Below, in pieces: positions 34,774 through 42,584 of a stretch of DNA of 42,584 nt (positions are counted from its first letter, which is position 1; every line of letters starts with the position of its first letter). The stretch covers positions 1 through 42,584 of the forward strand of contig CALBST010000182.1 of the NCBI GenBank assembly GCA_937967425.1, read 5' to 3'. Below the pieces are notes generated by a model. It saw only the letters and a program-made list of their open reading frames with translations. It had not been told where the DNA came from and did no database searches. The DNA comes from an uncultured Caulobacteraceae bacterium. GTDB taxonomy: Bacteria; Pseudomonadota; Alphaproteobacteria; Caulobacterales; TH1-2. A program made the translations under genes and the position numbers.

Positions 34774-35295
34774 TCAGGCAAACATGGCGTCGATGTCGTC
34801 CTGGTCGACGCCCTCGCCCGGCATGGCCGGCCCGTTCAAGAGCACGTCATCGCCCTGACGATCCGCCTTTGGGTCGATCGGCTGTTCTTCGACGCTGTCT
34901 CCCAACAGCACCGCCAACTTGCCCAGCTTGTCTTCGATGTGAAGGAGGGTTTCGACGACCTTGGTGCTTCGTTGTCCGGTGAGGTCTTGAAACGCACACG
35001 CCTCCATCAGCGTGAGGCATTTCTCCTCCACGGCAGAGCGATATGCGTTTGCGTTGAGTTCGGCTGGCAAGCCCAGAATGTAGTCCACCGCGCCCATGAT
35101 CTGATTGGCCGCCGTTTCGGTGGTCTCAACGATCATGCCGATCTCGTTCATGGCCGAGGGCAGCCGCTCGGCGCGCATGTGATTGGGCGCCAGTTCCGAT
35201 AATGCGCTCTGCGCCGCGCGGATGTAGGCGAGCAGAACCGCGCGTTCGTCGGATGGCAAGCCGGCGTCGAGATCTGCTTTCTGAGGCTCGCTCAT
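34774..35295 (-). CDS. cheZ: CheZ-family CheY phosphatase
   Basis: A 173-residue mostly helical protein. The long helices include the active-site segment ACAFQDLTGQRSTKV (Asp104 and Gln108), the CheZ Gln that positions the attacking water on CheY-P. The C-terminal peptide DQDDIDAMFA is the acidic CheY-docking tail. The ATG at 35295 overlaps the cheY stop by 4 bases. CheZ is not universal in alphaproteobacteria, so its placement beside cheY is informative. Confidence 0.9.
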   Translation of the reverse strand: MSEPQKADLDAGLPSDERAVLLAYIRAAQSALSELAPNHMRAERLPSAMNEIGMIVETTETAANQIMGAVDYILGLPAELNANAYRSAVEEKCLTLMEACAFQDLTGQRSTKVVETLLHIEDKLGKLAVLLGDSVEEQPIDPKADRQGDDVLLNGPAMPGEGVDQDDIDAMFA

Positions 35296-35681
35296 GCGAA
35301 CTCTCCCAGCACCGCGACCATCTTCTGCTTGAGCACCGCCTGAGTGAAGGGCTTGATGATATAGTTGTTCACGCCAGCCTGGCGCGCGGCGACTACGTTT
35401 TCGGCCTTCGCCTCCGCGGTCACCATAATGAAGGGCAGCTTCGCTGTCTTGGGCTCCGAGCGCACGCGCTTCAGAAGATCCAAGCCTGTCATCGGCTGCA
35501 TATTCCAATCCGAGATCACAAGCCCGTAAGTGCGGCCTGCAATCATCGAATAGGCCGTTTGCCCATCCGTCGCTTCATCCACGTTGGTGAAGCCAAGTTG
35601 CTGCAGCAGACCGCGCACGATCTTCAGCATCGACCGATAATCATCGACGATGAGTATCGGCAAATCTTTCCCAACCGCCAT
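35292..35681 (-). CDS. cheY: CheY-like chemotaxis response regulator
   Basis: A 129-residue single receiver domain. All key residues are visible: the acidic pair in ILIVDDYRSM (Asp13-Asp14), phospho-acceptor Asp58 in LVISDWNMQPM, Thr88 in FIMVTAEAK and Lys110 in YIIKPFTQ. ATG 35681 has a GAGGA upstream; longer starts add an unlike N-terminus. It would be phosphorylated by CheA (opposite strand) and act on the flagellar switch, with CheZ as its phosphatase. The 157 bases up to cheA are AT-rich (ATGAATAATTCGTATTTACC) and probably hold divergent promoters. Confidence 0.93.
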   Translation of the reverse strand: MAVGKDLPILIVDDYRSMLKIVRGLLQQLGFTNVDEATDGQTAYSMIAGRTYGLVISDWNMQPMTGLDLLKRVRSEPKTAKLPFIMVTAEAKAENVVAARQAGVNNYIIKPFTQAVLKQKMVAVLGEFA

Positions 35682-35838
35682 TTTCGTCCTCGCGTTTTCA
35701 CGCGCGACGTCGAGTGCGCACACACTCTGCGCGACAAGAACTTAACCGCGAGATAAGTATGAATAATTCGTATTTACCTGTCTTTAAGCGCGTTTTCGCG
35801 ACCCTCGGCCTGCGCTGCGGAGAGCTGGTGTCGCGATC

Positions 35839-38628
35839 ATGGATGATGTCGTCCGGGAATTTCTAGCTGAAGCTTCCGAGAGCATGGATGCGCTCGATCG
35901 CTCGTTGGTGCGGCTTGAAGATCACCCTGGTGATCCAGATTTGCTCTCCGAGATCTTCCGCGTCATGCACACGATCAAGGGCACGTGCGGGTTTCTCGGG
36001 TTGTCGCGCTTAGCGTCCGTCGCGCACGCAGCCGAAGATGTACTGGGCCAATTCCGTGACGGCGCACTGACACCATCTCAAGCCAGCGTGTCGGTGGTTC
36101 TCGAAGCGATTGACGTGATCAAGTCGTTGCTGGCTGCGCTGGAAGCCGAAGGCGGCGAGCCAGAAGGCAATGATGAAGCGCTCGTCTCGCGCTTGCGCCA
36201 GATCGCCCAGGGCGCGCCTGCCGCGCCGCCGCAAGCCAATGAAACGCGCGATCAATTGAGCGCCCGCCTCGGCGGACTTTCGAGCATTGATTGTGTCGTC
36301 GAGATCGCGCTCGGGCGGATCAAGAAGCGGCCAGATGGCCTGCGCTTCTCTGGCGCGCCGGACGAGGAACTTCACGCGGCGTTGCGTGATGCGTTGTGGG
36401 CGGTCTGCGAAGGCGGTAGCGCCGGCCTGCTGCAGTCAGCGTTAGCGCGATACGGCCTGGACCAGGCGGACGACCTGGCGGTGTTGCTCATATGCCTTGA
36501 AGAAGGACTCGTTGAGCTCGGCGTTGATGCGGCCTCGGTTGGCGAACTCATGGCAATGACGCGCCCCAAGCCGGTGCAGCCGGCTGGCGCCGCCGGCGCT
36601 GTCGCCGGAGGCAAACCTGGCGAGGGCAACGCGACCGGCGTCGCTGCGCAATCGATCCGGGTCAATGTCGAGGCGCTAGAGCAGCTCATGAACGTCGCGA
36701 GCGAGCTCGTTCTCATCCGTAATCAGCTGATCCAGACTTTGCGTGCGCAGCCGGACAGCCCGTTCGCTGCGCCGCTTCAGCGGCTCAACCACGTCACCTC
36801 AGAGCTGCAAGAAAGCGTAATGACCACGCGCATGCAGCCGATTAGCGCGGCGTGGGCCAAGCTTCCGCGCCTTGCACGCGATCTCGCGGTGGAGCTCAAC
36901 AAACGCATAGAGGTCGTCACACACGGCGCCGAGACCGAACTGGACCGGCAAGTCCTTGAAATGATCAAGGACCCGCTGACTCACATGATCCGCAACGCGG
37001 CTGACCATGGCTTGGAGGCGCCAGGCGAACGCGCGAAGGCTGGCAAGCCGGAAACAGGACGCATTACACTCTCGGCGCGCCATGAGGGCAGCCAGATCGT
37101 CATCGAAGTGTCGGACGATGGCCGCGGGTTGCCTGCCTCCAAGTTGCGCGCCAAAGCCCTCACTCGCGGACTCATCAGCGCACAGGAAGCTGAGACGCTG
37201 TCCGACGCGAAGATTCATCAGCTAATCTTTCACCCCGGCTTCTCGACCGCCGAGACCGTGTCCGCCGTGTCCGGACGCGGCGTCGGCATGGACGTGGTGA
37301 AAACCAACATCGAGAAGATCGGCGGCGCTGTTGAGCTCTCATCGGCGGAAGGCCGCGGCACCCGGTTCACCATTCGCATTCCCCTCACGCTGACAATCGT
37401 TTCGGCGCTGATCGTCGATTGCTGCGGGGAGCGCTTCGCCATGCCGCAATCGGCGGTGACGGAATTGGTCGGCGTCGGCGGCGGCTCCAGGCGCTCTATC
37501 GAAACCATCAATGGCGCACCGGTGCTGCGTTTGCGCGATCGGCTGCTACCGCTGATTTCGCTTCAAGAGCTGATGCAAATGCCGCGCGGCGCCGCCCCTC
37601 AAGAACAAAGCATTCTCATCATTAGTCTCGGCGCCTTCAGCTACGGCATTATTGTCGACCGCGTTTTCGACACCGAAGAAATTGTGGTGAAGCCCGCTGC
37701 AAGCGTACTCCGTTCAATCCCCTACTATTCTGGCGCGACGATCCTGGGCGACGGCGCCGTGATCATGATTCTTGATCCAAAGGGCATCGCCAGCCGCATC
37801 AGCGAGCAGGCAAGCGAACATCATGAGGAAGATCGGCGCGAAGCAGAGGCAAAGGAAGAGCTCACGCAGGTCCTGATCGTCCGTGGACGCGACGCCACGC
37901 CAAAGGCGACGCCGCTTCAACTCGTATCCCGGATCGAAGAGGTTGCGGCCGCGCGGATCGAGTACGCCGATGACAAAGCCGTGCTGCAGTATCGCGGACA
38001 ACTGATGCCGCTTGTCGGCCTCGATGGCGAACGGCGCTTTCCGGACACCATCGCGACCCGCCCGGTAATCGTCTTCGACAATGAAGAGCGCGCTATTGGC
38101 TTGGTTGTCGAAGAAATCCTCGACATCGTCGAAGCGCCGCTCACGAGTGCGATTAAGGCGGAGCGCGCCGGCGTGCTCGGAAGCCTTGTTATTGGCGATG
38201 CGGTGACCGATGTGATCGATCTCGCGCACTATTGGCGCCTCTCGGCGGAAGACTCGACACCGTCGGCAAAATCGAAGACGACCGCGCCACGGAAGCGGGC
38301 ACTAATCGTAGAGCCAAGCCCGTTCCTGCATCACCTGATCACACCCCTGCTTTCGATGGCGGGCTTTAAGGTGACGGTCGTGCATGATGCCGCCGCCGCA
38401 CAGAGTGTCGCCGAAAGCGAGGGTCCGTTCGACGTGATCCTGACCGACACGGCATTGCCGGAACGGGCGACGCTGAGCGCGATGAGCGCGCCCGTTATCG
38501 GCCTTTACGACGACCCGTTCGCGCTTCGTCAATCCGATACCGAAGGGTTGCGGGGCGTCGCTTGCCGGTTCGACCGCGACGAGGTGATGAAGCAACTCGA
38601 AACCATCCAGCGCGAGGAAGCAGCATGA
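35839..38628 (+). CDS. cheA: CheA histidine kinase with two CheW-like domains and receiver tail
   Basis: A 929-residue cytosolic kinase. Residues 1-105 are HPt with the phosphorylated His44 (MHTIKGTCGF). About 130-235 is an unassigned helical region. The dimer helices start near 271 (SIRVNVEALEQLMNVASELVLIRNQL). The ATPase spans about 335-515 with HMIRNAADHGLE, SDDGRGL and SGRGVGMDVVKTNIE. One CheW-like domain follows from about 515 to 655, a second from about 670 to 810 (VLIVRG...LAHYWRL). A receiver-like domain at about 819-925 has Glu in the first acidic position (LIVEPSP), Asp in ILTDTAL, and no clear Lys, so it looks degraded. The gene ends in a 4-base overlap with cheW. Confidence 0.95.
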   Translation: MDDVVREFLAEASESMDALDRSLVRLEDHPGDPDLLSEIFRVMHTIKGTCGFLGLSRLASVAHAAEDVLGQFRDGALTPSQASVSVVLEAIDVIKSLLAALEAEGGEPEGNDEALVSRLRQIAQGAPAAPPQANETRDQLSARLGGLSSIDCVVEIALGRIKKRPDGLRFSGAPDEELHAALRDALWAVCEGGSAGLLQSALARYGLDQADDLAVLLICLEEGLVELGVDAASVGELMAMTRPKPVQPAGAAGAVAGGKPGEGNATGVAAQSIRVNVEALEQLMNVASELVLIRNQLIQTLRAQPDSPFAAPLQRLNHVTSELQESVMTTRMQPISAAWAKLPRLARDLAVELNKRIEVVTHGAETELDRQVLEMIKDPLTHMIRNAADHGLEAPGERAKAGKPETGRITLSARHEGSQIVIEVSDDGRGLPASKLRAKALTRGLISAQEAETLSDAKIHQLIFHPGFSTAETVSAVSGRGVGMDVVKTNIEKIGGAVELSSAEGRGTRFTIRIPLTLTIVSALIVDCCGERFAMPQSAVTELVGVGGGSRRSIETINGAPVLRLRDRLLPLISLQELMQMPRGAAPQEQSILIISLGAFSYGIIVDRVFDTEEIVVKPAASVLRSIPYYSGATILGDGAVIMILDPKGIASRISEQASEHHEEDRREAEAKEELTQVLIVRGRDATPKATPLQLVSRIEEVAAARIEYADDKAVLQYRGQLMPLVGLDGERRFPDTIATRPVIVFDNEERAIGLVVEEILDIVEAPLTSAIKAERAGVLGSLVIGDAVTDVIDLAHYWRLSAEDSTPSAKSKTTAPRKRALIVEPSPFLHHLITPLLSMAGFKVTVVHDAAAAQSVAESEGPFDVILTDTALPERATLSAMSAPVIGLYDDPFALRQSDTEGLRGVACRFDRDEVMKQLETIQREEAA

Positions 38629-39089
38629 CGGGCGGGGATGTCGATCTCGTCACGATGTTCGTTGATGGCGTTCAGTTTGGCGTGCCAGTGCTGAAGGTGC
38701 GCGACGTCCTGGACTCTCCGGAGACCTACCCCGTACCGCTTGCGCCGCCGGAGATTAAGGGTTCGATCAATCTGCGCGGCCGTATCGTCACGGCGATAGA
38801 TCTCCGCGTGCGCCTTGGGCTTGAGCCACGCGCGGAGGGAGCGCGCAGCAAGTGCGTGATCGTCGAACTCGGCGCCAACAGCGAGCCATACGCGCTGCTG
38901 GTGGACGAAGTGGGCGACGTGACGCCGGTGTTCGCCAAGGACTACGAGCCCAATCCGGTGACGCTGTCACGCGCCTGGGCGGCATTGTGCCGAGGCCTCT
39001 ATCGGCAAAGCGACGGGCTATTGCTGCTGCTCGACGCGGATTCTGTGTTGACGATTGACCCGTTCGACAGTGAGCGCACGGCCGCCTAA
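38625..39089 (+). CDS. cheW: CheW coupling protein
   Basis: A 154-residue adaptor that joins CheA to receptors. It has the two beta-barrel subdomains (VTMFVDGVQFGVPVLKVRDVL, then the IKGSINLRGRIVTAIDLRVRLGL signature and YALLVDEVGDVTPV). The ATG overlaps the cheA stop by 4 bases, and its own stop overlaps that of cheR by 4 bases on the opposite strand. It carries one substitution-rich helix near 100-125 compared with minimal CheW. Confidence 0.93.
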   Translation: MTGGDVDLVTMFVDGVQFGVPVLKVRDVLDSPETYPVPLAPPEIKGSINLRGRIVTAIDLRVRLGLEPRAEGARSKCVIVELGANSEPYALLVDEVGDVTPVFAKDYEPNPVTLSRAWAALCRGLYRQSDGLLLLLDADSVLTIDPFDSERTAA

Positions 39090-39907
39090 GCGACCTTCGC
39101 CACCGGCGCCGGCCTAAACACACCGCGCTCTTGCCCCGCAACAAACTTTGAAGTGACCCCAAGCACGGTATCGGCGCTGCCGAGAAAAAGCGCGCCATCG
39201 GGCGCCAATTGGCGCGCCAGCAAATCCAGAACCTTCGCCTTGGTCGCGGTATCAAAATAGATGAGAACGTTGCGGCAGAAGATGATGTCAAACTGCCCCA
39301 GGCGCAGTGCGCTCTCTAGCAAATTGTGGGTTTCAAAGCGCACCATCTTGCGAATTTGATCGCTGATGATGAAAGTTTGATCGTCGATGCGCCGGAAATG
39401 ACGGGCAATGCGCTCTGGCGAAAGGCCACGCTTGACCTCGAAACTTGAGAAAATCCCCGCGCTCGCCTTCGTCACGATCGGTTGGGAAATGTCCGTGCCG
39501 ACGATCTCCCATGGCCAACCTGCAAACTGCTCGGCGACAAGCATCGCGATTGAATAGGGCTCCTGCCCGCTTGAACACGCCGCACTCCAAATTCTGATCG
39601 GACGCCGGCCGGCGCGCGCGCCAATGAGCTGTGGCAGAACTGCACGCGACAGATGCTCGAAAGGCCGATCATCGCGGAAGAAAAGCGACTCATGCGTGAC
39701 CATCGCTTCTACGACGGCGTTGACGAGAGCATCGCGCGGATTGAGGCGCAGGGCCGCCATCAGCTCAATGACACTCCGGAATCCGTGTTTCTGCGCCACG
39801 GGATTCAATCGGCTCGCGACGAGATAAAGTTTGTCGCTGGTCAACGCCATGCCACTGCGCTCAGCCAGAAGCTTTTGCAGCGCCAGAAAATCCGGACCAG
39901 AGATCAA
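39086..39907 (-). CDS. cheR: CheR methyltransferase
   Basis: A 273-residue S-adenosylmethionine-dependent receptor methyltransferase. The N-terminal helical part (FLALQKLLAERSGMAL) and motif THESLFFRD are followed by the SAM site IWSAACSSGQEPYSIAML, then GTDIS and the catalytic-domain strand FDIIFCRNVLIYF. It adds methyl groups to MCP glutamates, opposing CheB. Its ATG overlaps the cheB stop by 4 bases, so it is last in the MCP-cheB-cheR unit. Confidence 0.95.
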   Translation of the reverse strand: MISGPDFLALQKLLAERSGMALTSDKLYLVASRLNPVAQKHGFRSVIELMAALRLNPRDALVNAVVEAMVTHESLFFRDDRPFEHLSRAVLPQLIGARAGRRPIRIWSAACSSGQEPYSIAMLVAEQFAGWPWEIVGTDISQPIVTKASAGIFSSFEVKRGLSPERIARHFRRIDDQTFIISDQIRKMVRFETHNLLESALRLGQFDIIFCRNVLIYFDTATKAKVLDLLARQLAPDGALFLGSADTVLGVTSKFVAGQERGVFRPAPVAKVA

Positions 39908-40962
39908 AGCGCCCTCCCCGTCGCCACGCCAGAAAGGAGAACGGCGATCTGATCGATCGGAAACTCAGCGCTCGCGCGGCCCGTTCGGAACGCCGCGCCC
40001 GGCATGCCGTAAACAGCGCTCGTGGACTCATCCTGCGTGATGAAGCGGCCACCCTTATTGGCTATCGCCAACGCACCATCGGCGCCGTCACGCCCCATGC
40101 CTGTGAGCACCACCGCAAGCGCGCCCGCCCCGTAGACATCGGCGACGCTTCTAAACATTGGATCCACTGCCGGCCGGCAGAAATGTTCCGGCGCCTCGTC
40201 AGACAAACGGATGACGACACCGTCCGTCCTCCGATCGACCAACATGTGCCTACCGCCGGGCGCGACATATATCGCGCCGGCCTTCACTCGCATGCCATCC
40301 GCGCCTTCGTAGGCGGGAGCGCCGCTCACCTTGCCCAGCTGTTCGGCAAGCATCGCCGTGAACGTGGGCGGCATGTGTTGGGTGATTAAGACGGGAACGT
40401 TGAGGCCGGGGCCGATTCGCTGGCAAATTTGGTTGAGCGCAGGCGGACCGCCCGTAGAACTGCCGATCGCGATGGCGCTCGGCCTGAAGCGCTGCAGATC
40501 CAACGGCAGCGTGCGTGGTTCGGCGAGGGGCTTTGCAAGCGCCGTTCTCGCGGAGGTCAGCGCTCTGATTTTGGCGCGTAGCTCGTCGAGGAATTTTGGC
40601 AGAGCGCCGGGCCCCTCCGCGGCGTCCGGCTTCGGCACATAGTCGGCCGCGCCAAGCTCCAACGCCTTCAGACTCATCGCTGCATGCCGGCGCGTAAGCG
40701 CGGACGCCATGATGACAACCGTGTTTGGCCGCTTCGCCAATATCTTCGGCAAGGCTTCGAGCCCATTCATCACGGGCATTTCAATGTCGAGCACGATCAC
40801 GCGCGGGCTTTGCGTCTGCAGCAGATTCAGAGCCTCTTGGCCGTTGCCGGCCATGCCGCAGACGCGCAGCCCCGCATCAGCTCCGAGACCGCGCGCGATG
40901 AGGCCCCGCGTGACCGCGGAATCCTCAACCAGCATCACCTCTATTGGCGCTTCCGCAGTCAT
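39904..40962 (-). CDS. cheB: CheB protein-glutamate methylesterase
   Basis: A 352-residue two-domain enzyme: a receiver (residues 1-125) with phospho-acceptor Asp59 in IVLDIEMPVMNGLEAL and KPD at 111-113, joined by a linker to a methylesterase (about 160-350). The catalytic triad appears as Ser169 in GSSTGGPPAL, His196 in TQHMPPTF, and Asp in LTGMGRDGADGAL. It follows the MCP gene after 5 bases. Phosphorylation by CheA activates it to demethylate receptors and drive adaptation. Confidence 0.95.
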   Translation of the reverse strand: MTAEAPIEVMLVEDSAVTRGLIARGLGADAGLRVCGMAGNGQEALNLLQTQSPRVIVLDIEMPVMNGLEALPKILAKRPNTVVIMASALTRRHAAMSLKALELGAADYVPKPDAAEGPGALPKFLDELRAKIRALTSARTALAKPLAEPRTLPLDLQRFRPSAIAIGSSTGGPPALNQICQRIGPGLNVPVLITQHMPPTFTAMLAEQLGKVSGAPAYEGADGMRVKAGAIYVAPGGRHMLVDRRTDGVVIRLSDEAPEHFCRPAVDPMFRSVADVYGAGALAVVLTGMGRDGADGALAIANKGGRFITQDESTSAVYGMPGAAFRTGRASAEFPIDQIAVLLSGVATGRAL

Positions 40963-40967
40963 CTGTG

Positions 40968-42557
40968 TCAGGTTTTGACCAGACGATCGATCGTCGATCT
41001 GAGCTCTTCACCCTGACGCGAAAGCTCAGACGACGCCTGCAACAGATCGCTCGAGGCCGCGCTCGATTGGCGCGCCGCGTCGCTGACGCCTTCGATGCTT
41101 GCCGAGACCTGGCGCGTGCCGTCCGCGGCCTGCGCAACGTTTATCGCGATCTCACGCGTCGCCGTGGATTGCTCCTCGACAGCGCCGGCGATGGCCGTGG
41201 CGATCTCAGCGACTTGGCGAATGGTTTCCGCAATATCGTTGATCGCGCCGACCGACGTTGACGTCGCCGCCTGCATCGCCGTGACTTGCGCTGATATTTC
41301 CTCGGTGGCTTTCGCGGTCTGATCGCTGAGGCTCTTCACCTCGGAGGCGACGACTGCGAAGCCCTTGCCCGCCTCGCCAGCGCGTGCGGCTTCGATCGTC
41401 GCGTTCAACGCCAGGAGCTTCGTCTGCCCGGCGATGTTGTTGATGAGCGTGACGACGTTGCCGATCTTCTGCGCCGCTTCCGCCAAGCTCTGCACGGAGA
41501 GACTCGTGCGATCCGCTTCGGCGACCGCGCGCTGCGTGACACTGTTGGATTGCGCCACTTGACGCGCGATCTCCGCGATCGACGCCGACAGCTCCTCCCC
41601 TGCGGCGGAGACCGTTTGCACGTTGGAAGACGCCAGGTGCGCCGCTGACGCCACATCCGAAGCGCGGCGCGTTGTGTCCTCCGCCGCCTCGGCCATCGAT
41701 TCCGCAGTGGCGCGCATTTCGGTCGAGGCAGACGCCACGATATCCGCGATCTCCTTCACGCGGTACGCGACCATCATCTGGTCAGTGACATCCGAAGCAA
41801 ACTTCACAACTTTGAAGGGGCGGCCGCTGGCGTCCAGGATGGGGTTGTAACTGGCCTGAATCCAAATCTCCCGCCCGCCCTTAGCGAGCCGCTTGTACTG
41901 GCCGGCGTCGTACTCGCCGCGCCCGAGCTTTTCCCAGAAGGCGCGGTATTCGAAACTTGCGCGCTCCTCTGGCGTCACGAACATGGAATGGTGCTGGCCA
42001 CGGATCTCCTCGAGTGAGTAACCCAGCGTTTTCAAAAAGTTTTCGTTCGCCGTTTGAATGCGTCCGTCGAGCGAAAACTCGATCACAGCCATCGACTTGG
42101 AGATAGCGGAGAGCTGACCTTCAAAGTTGGCGGCGGCGTTCTTCTGTTCGGTGATGTCCGTCGCAAACTTCACGACCTTCACAGGACGGCCCGTCGCGTC
42201 GAGGATCGGGTTATAGGAGGCCTGAATCCAAATCTCGCGCCCGCCCTTGGCAATGCGCTTGTATTGGCCGGCGTCGAACTCACCACGGCCGAGCTTATCC
42301 CAGAACATCCGGTACTCGCGGCTCTCGCGTGTCGCGGGATCGACGAAGAGTGAGTGGTGCTGACCCCGAATTTCAGTGAGCGCGTAGCCCAACGCAGCGC
42401 AGAAGTTCTCGTTGGCGTCGAGGATGCGGCCATCCAAGCTGAACTCGATCACCGCTTGCGAGCGGTGCAAGGCCGCGATCATGCCATCGGTCGATGATCC
42501 AACCTCGCTGGGCGGCGGTTCTGATTTCAGAGCGGCGTTCAAACCAAAGCGTGACAC
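40968..42557 (-). CDS. Soluble methyl-accepting chemotaxis protein with two PAS domains
   Basis: A 529-residue cytoplasmic receptor without membrane helices. PAS1 is about residues 30-140 ([18 protein letters not shown]) and PAS2 about 150-262 ([18 protein letters not shown]). The two copies are near-identical over [16 protein letters not shown]. Residues about 280-520 form the MCP signalling coiled coil with the tip [21 protein letters not shown]. The PAS layout resembles Aer-type oxygen or redox sensors, but the cofactor cannot be told. GTG 42557 has GGAGG upstream; an in-frame ATG at 42572 is an alternative. There is no C-terminal CheR/CheB-binding pentapeptide. It heads the operon with cheB and cheR. 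Confidence 0.92.
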   Translation of the reverse strand: MSRFGLNAALKSEPPPSEVGSSTDGMIAALHRSQAVIEFSLDGRILDANENFCAALGYALTEIRGQHHSLFVDPATRESREYRMFWDKLGRGEFDAGQYKRIAKGGREIWIQASYNPILDATGRPVKVVKFATDITEQKNAAANFEGQLSAISKSMAVIEFSLDGRIQTANENFLKTLGYSLEEIRGQHHSMFVTPEERASFEYRAFWEKLGRGEYDAGQYKRLAKGGREIWIQASYNPILDASGRPFKVVKFASDVTDQMMVAYRVKEIADIVASASTEMRATAESMAEAAEDTTRRASDVASAAHLASSNVQTVSAAGEELSASIAEIARQVAQSNSVTQRAVAEADRTSLSVQSLAEAAQKIGNVVTLINNIAGQTKLLALNATIEAARAGEAGKGFAVVASEVKSLSDQTAKATEEISAQVTAMQAATSTSVGAINDIAETIRQVAEIATAIAGAVEEQSTATREIAINVAQAADGTRQVSASIEGVSDAARQSSAASSDLLQASSELSRQGEELRSTIDRLVKT

Positions 42558-42584
42558 TAGGCATGCCTCCATTCGCGTTGCTGA

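Overview
This is a GC-rich chromosomal window from a Gram-negative bacterium, most likely an alphaproteobacterium of the Caulobacterales/Hyphomonadaceae type. That placement is inferred from very high GC at third codon positions, TTGACG-type -35 boxes, RND, outer-membrane and lipoprotein envelope genes, and the style of the chemotaxis proteins. I could not run a search, so the genus is open. No rRNA, tRNA or CRISPR array was seen, and no gene-free stretch exceeds 300 bases.

Layout. (a) 1-2400 is an accessory edge: an Imm11-like gene and a REP-associated tyrosine transposase (RAYT), surrounded by five copies of a short REP-like repeat (two form a perfect 21-bp inverted repeat containing the transposase stop codon), then a small hypothetical gene. 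(b) 2485-10354 is sugar metabolism and glycan genes: transketolase, a GINT1-like propeller protein, a GT4 glycosyltransferase, TalC-type transaldolase, galU and 6-phosphogluconolactonase. (c) 10416-16657 is an RND efflux pair, with an unrecognised polytopic membrane protein converging on it. (d) 16895-22794 is an envelope block: a membrane-anchored protein made almost wholly of about 48 ten-residue repeats, a strong terminator, then a HEVTH metalloprotease/propeller/probable beta-barrel protein translationally coupled to a PrsW-like intramembrane protease. (e) 22804-24708 holds GtrA and a HAD-UbiA prenyltransferase.

(f) 24876-31703 is a compact histidine operon on the minus strand: promoter, a 31-residue leader peptide with nine His codons, a terminator hairpin, then hisG, a hisD-hisB fusion, hisH, hisA, hisF, hisIE and hisC. 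The leader peptide is too short to appear in routine gene calls; with the following hairpin it makes a classical transcription attenuator. A single protein carrying both histidinol dehydrogenase and IGP dehydratase is unusual.

(g) 31806-34092 is an AMACR-type racemase and a thiolase, convergent. (h) 34193-42557 is a chemotaxis cluster: cheY-cheZ-pseudo-receiver (minus), cheA-cheW (plus) and a soluble twin-PAS MCP-cheB-cheR (minus). The receiver-like protein has lost its phospho-acceptor Asp, and CheA has two CheW-like modules and a decayed receiver tail.

The observations most worth following are the his attenuator with the hisDB fusion, the decapeptide-repeat protein with its protease neighbours, and the RAYT/REP edge.
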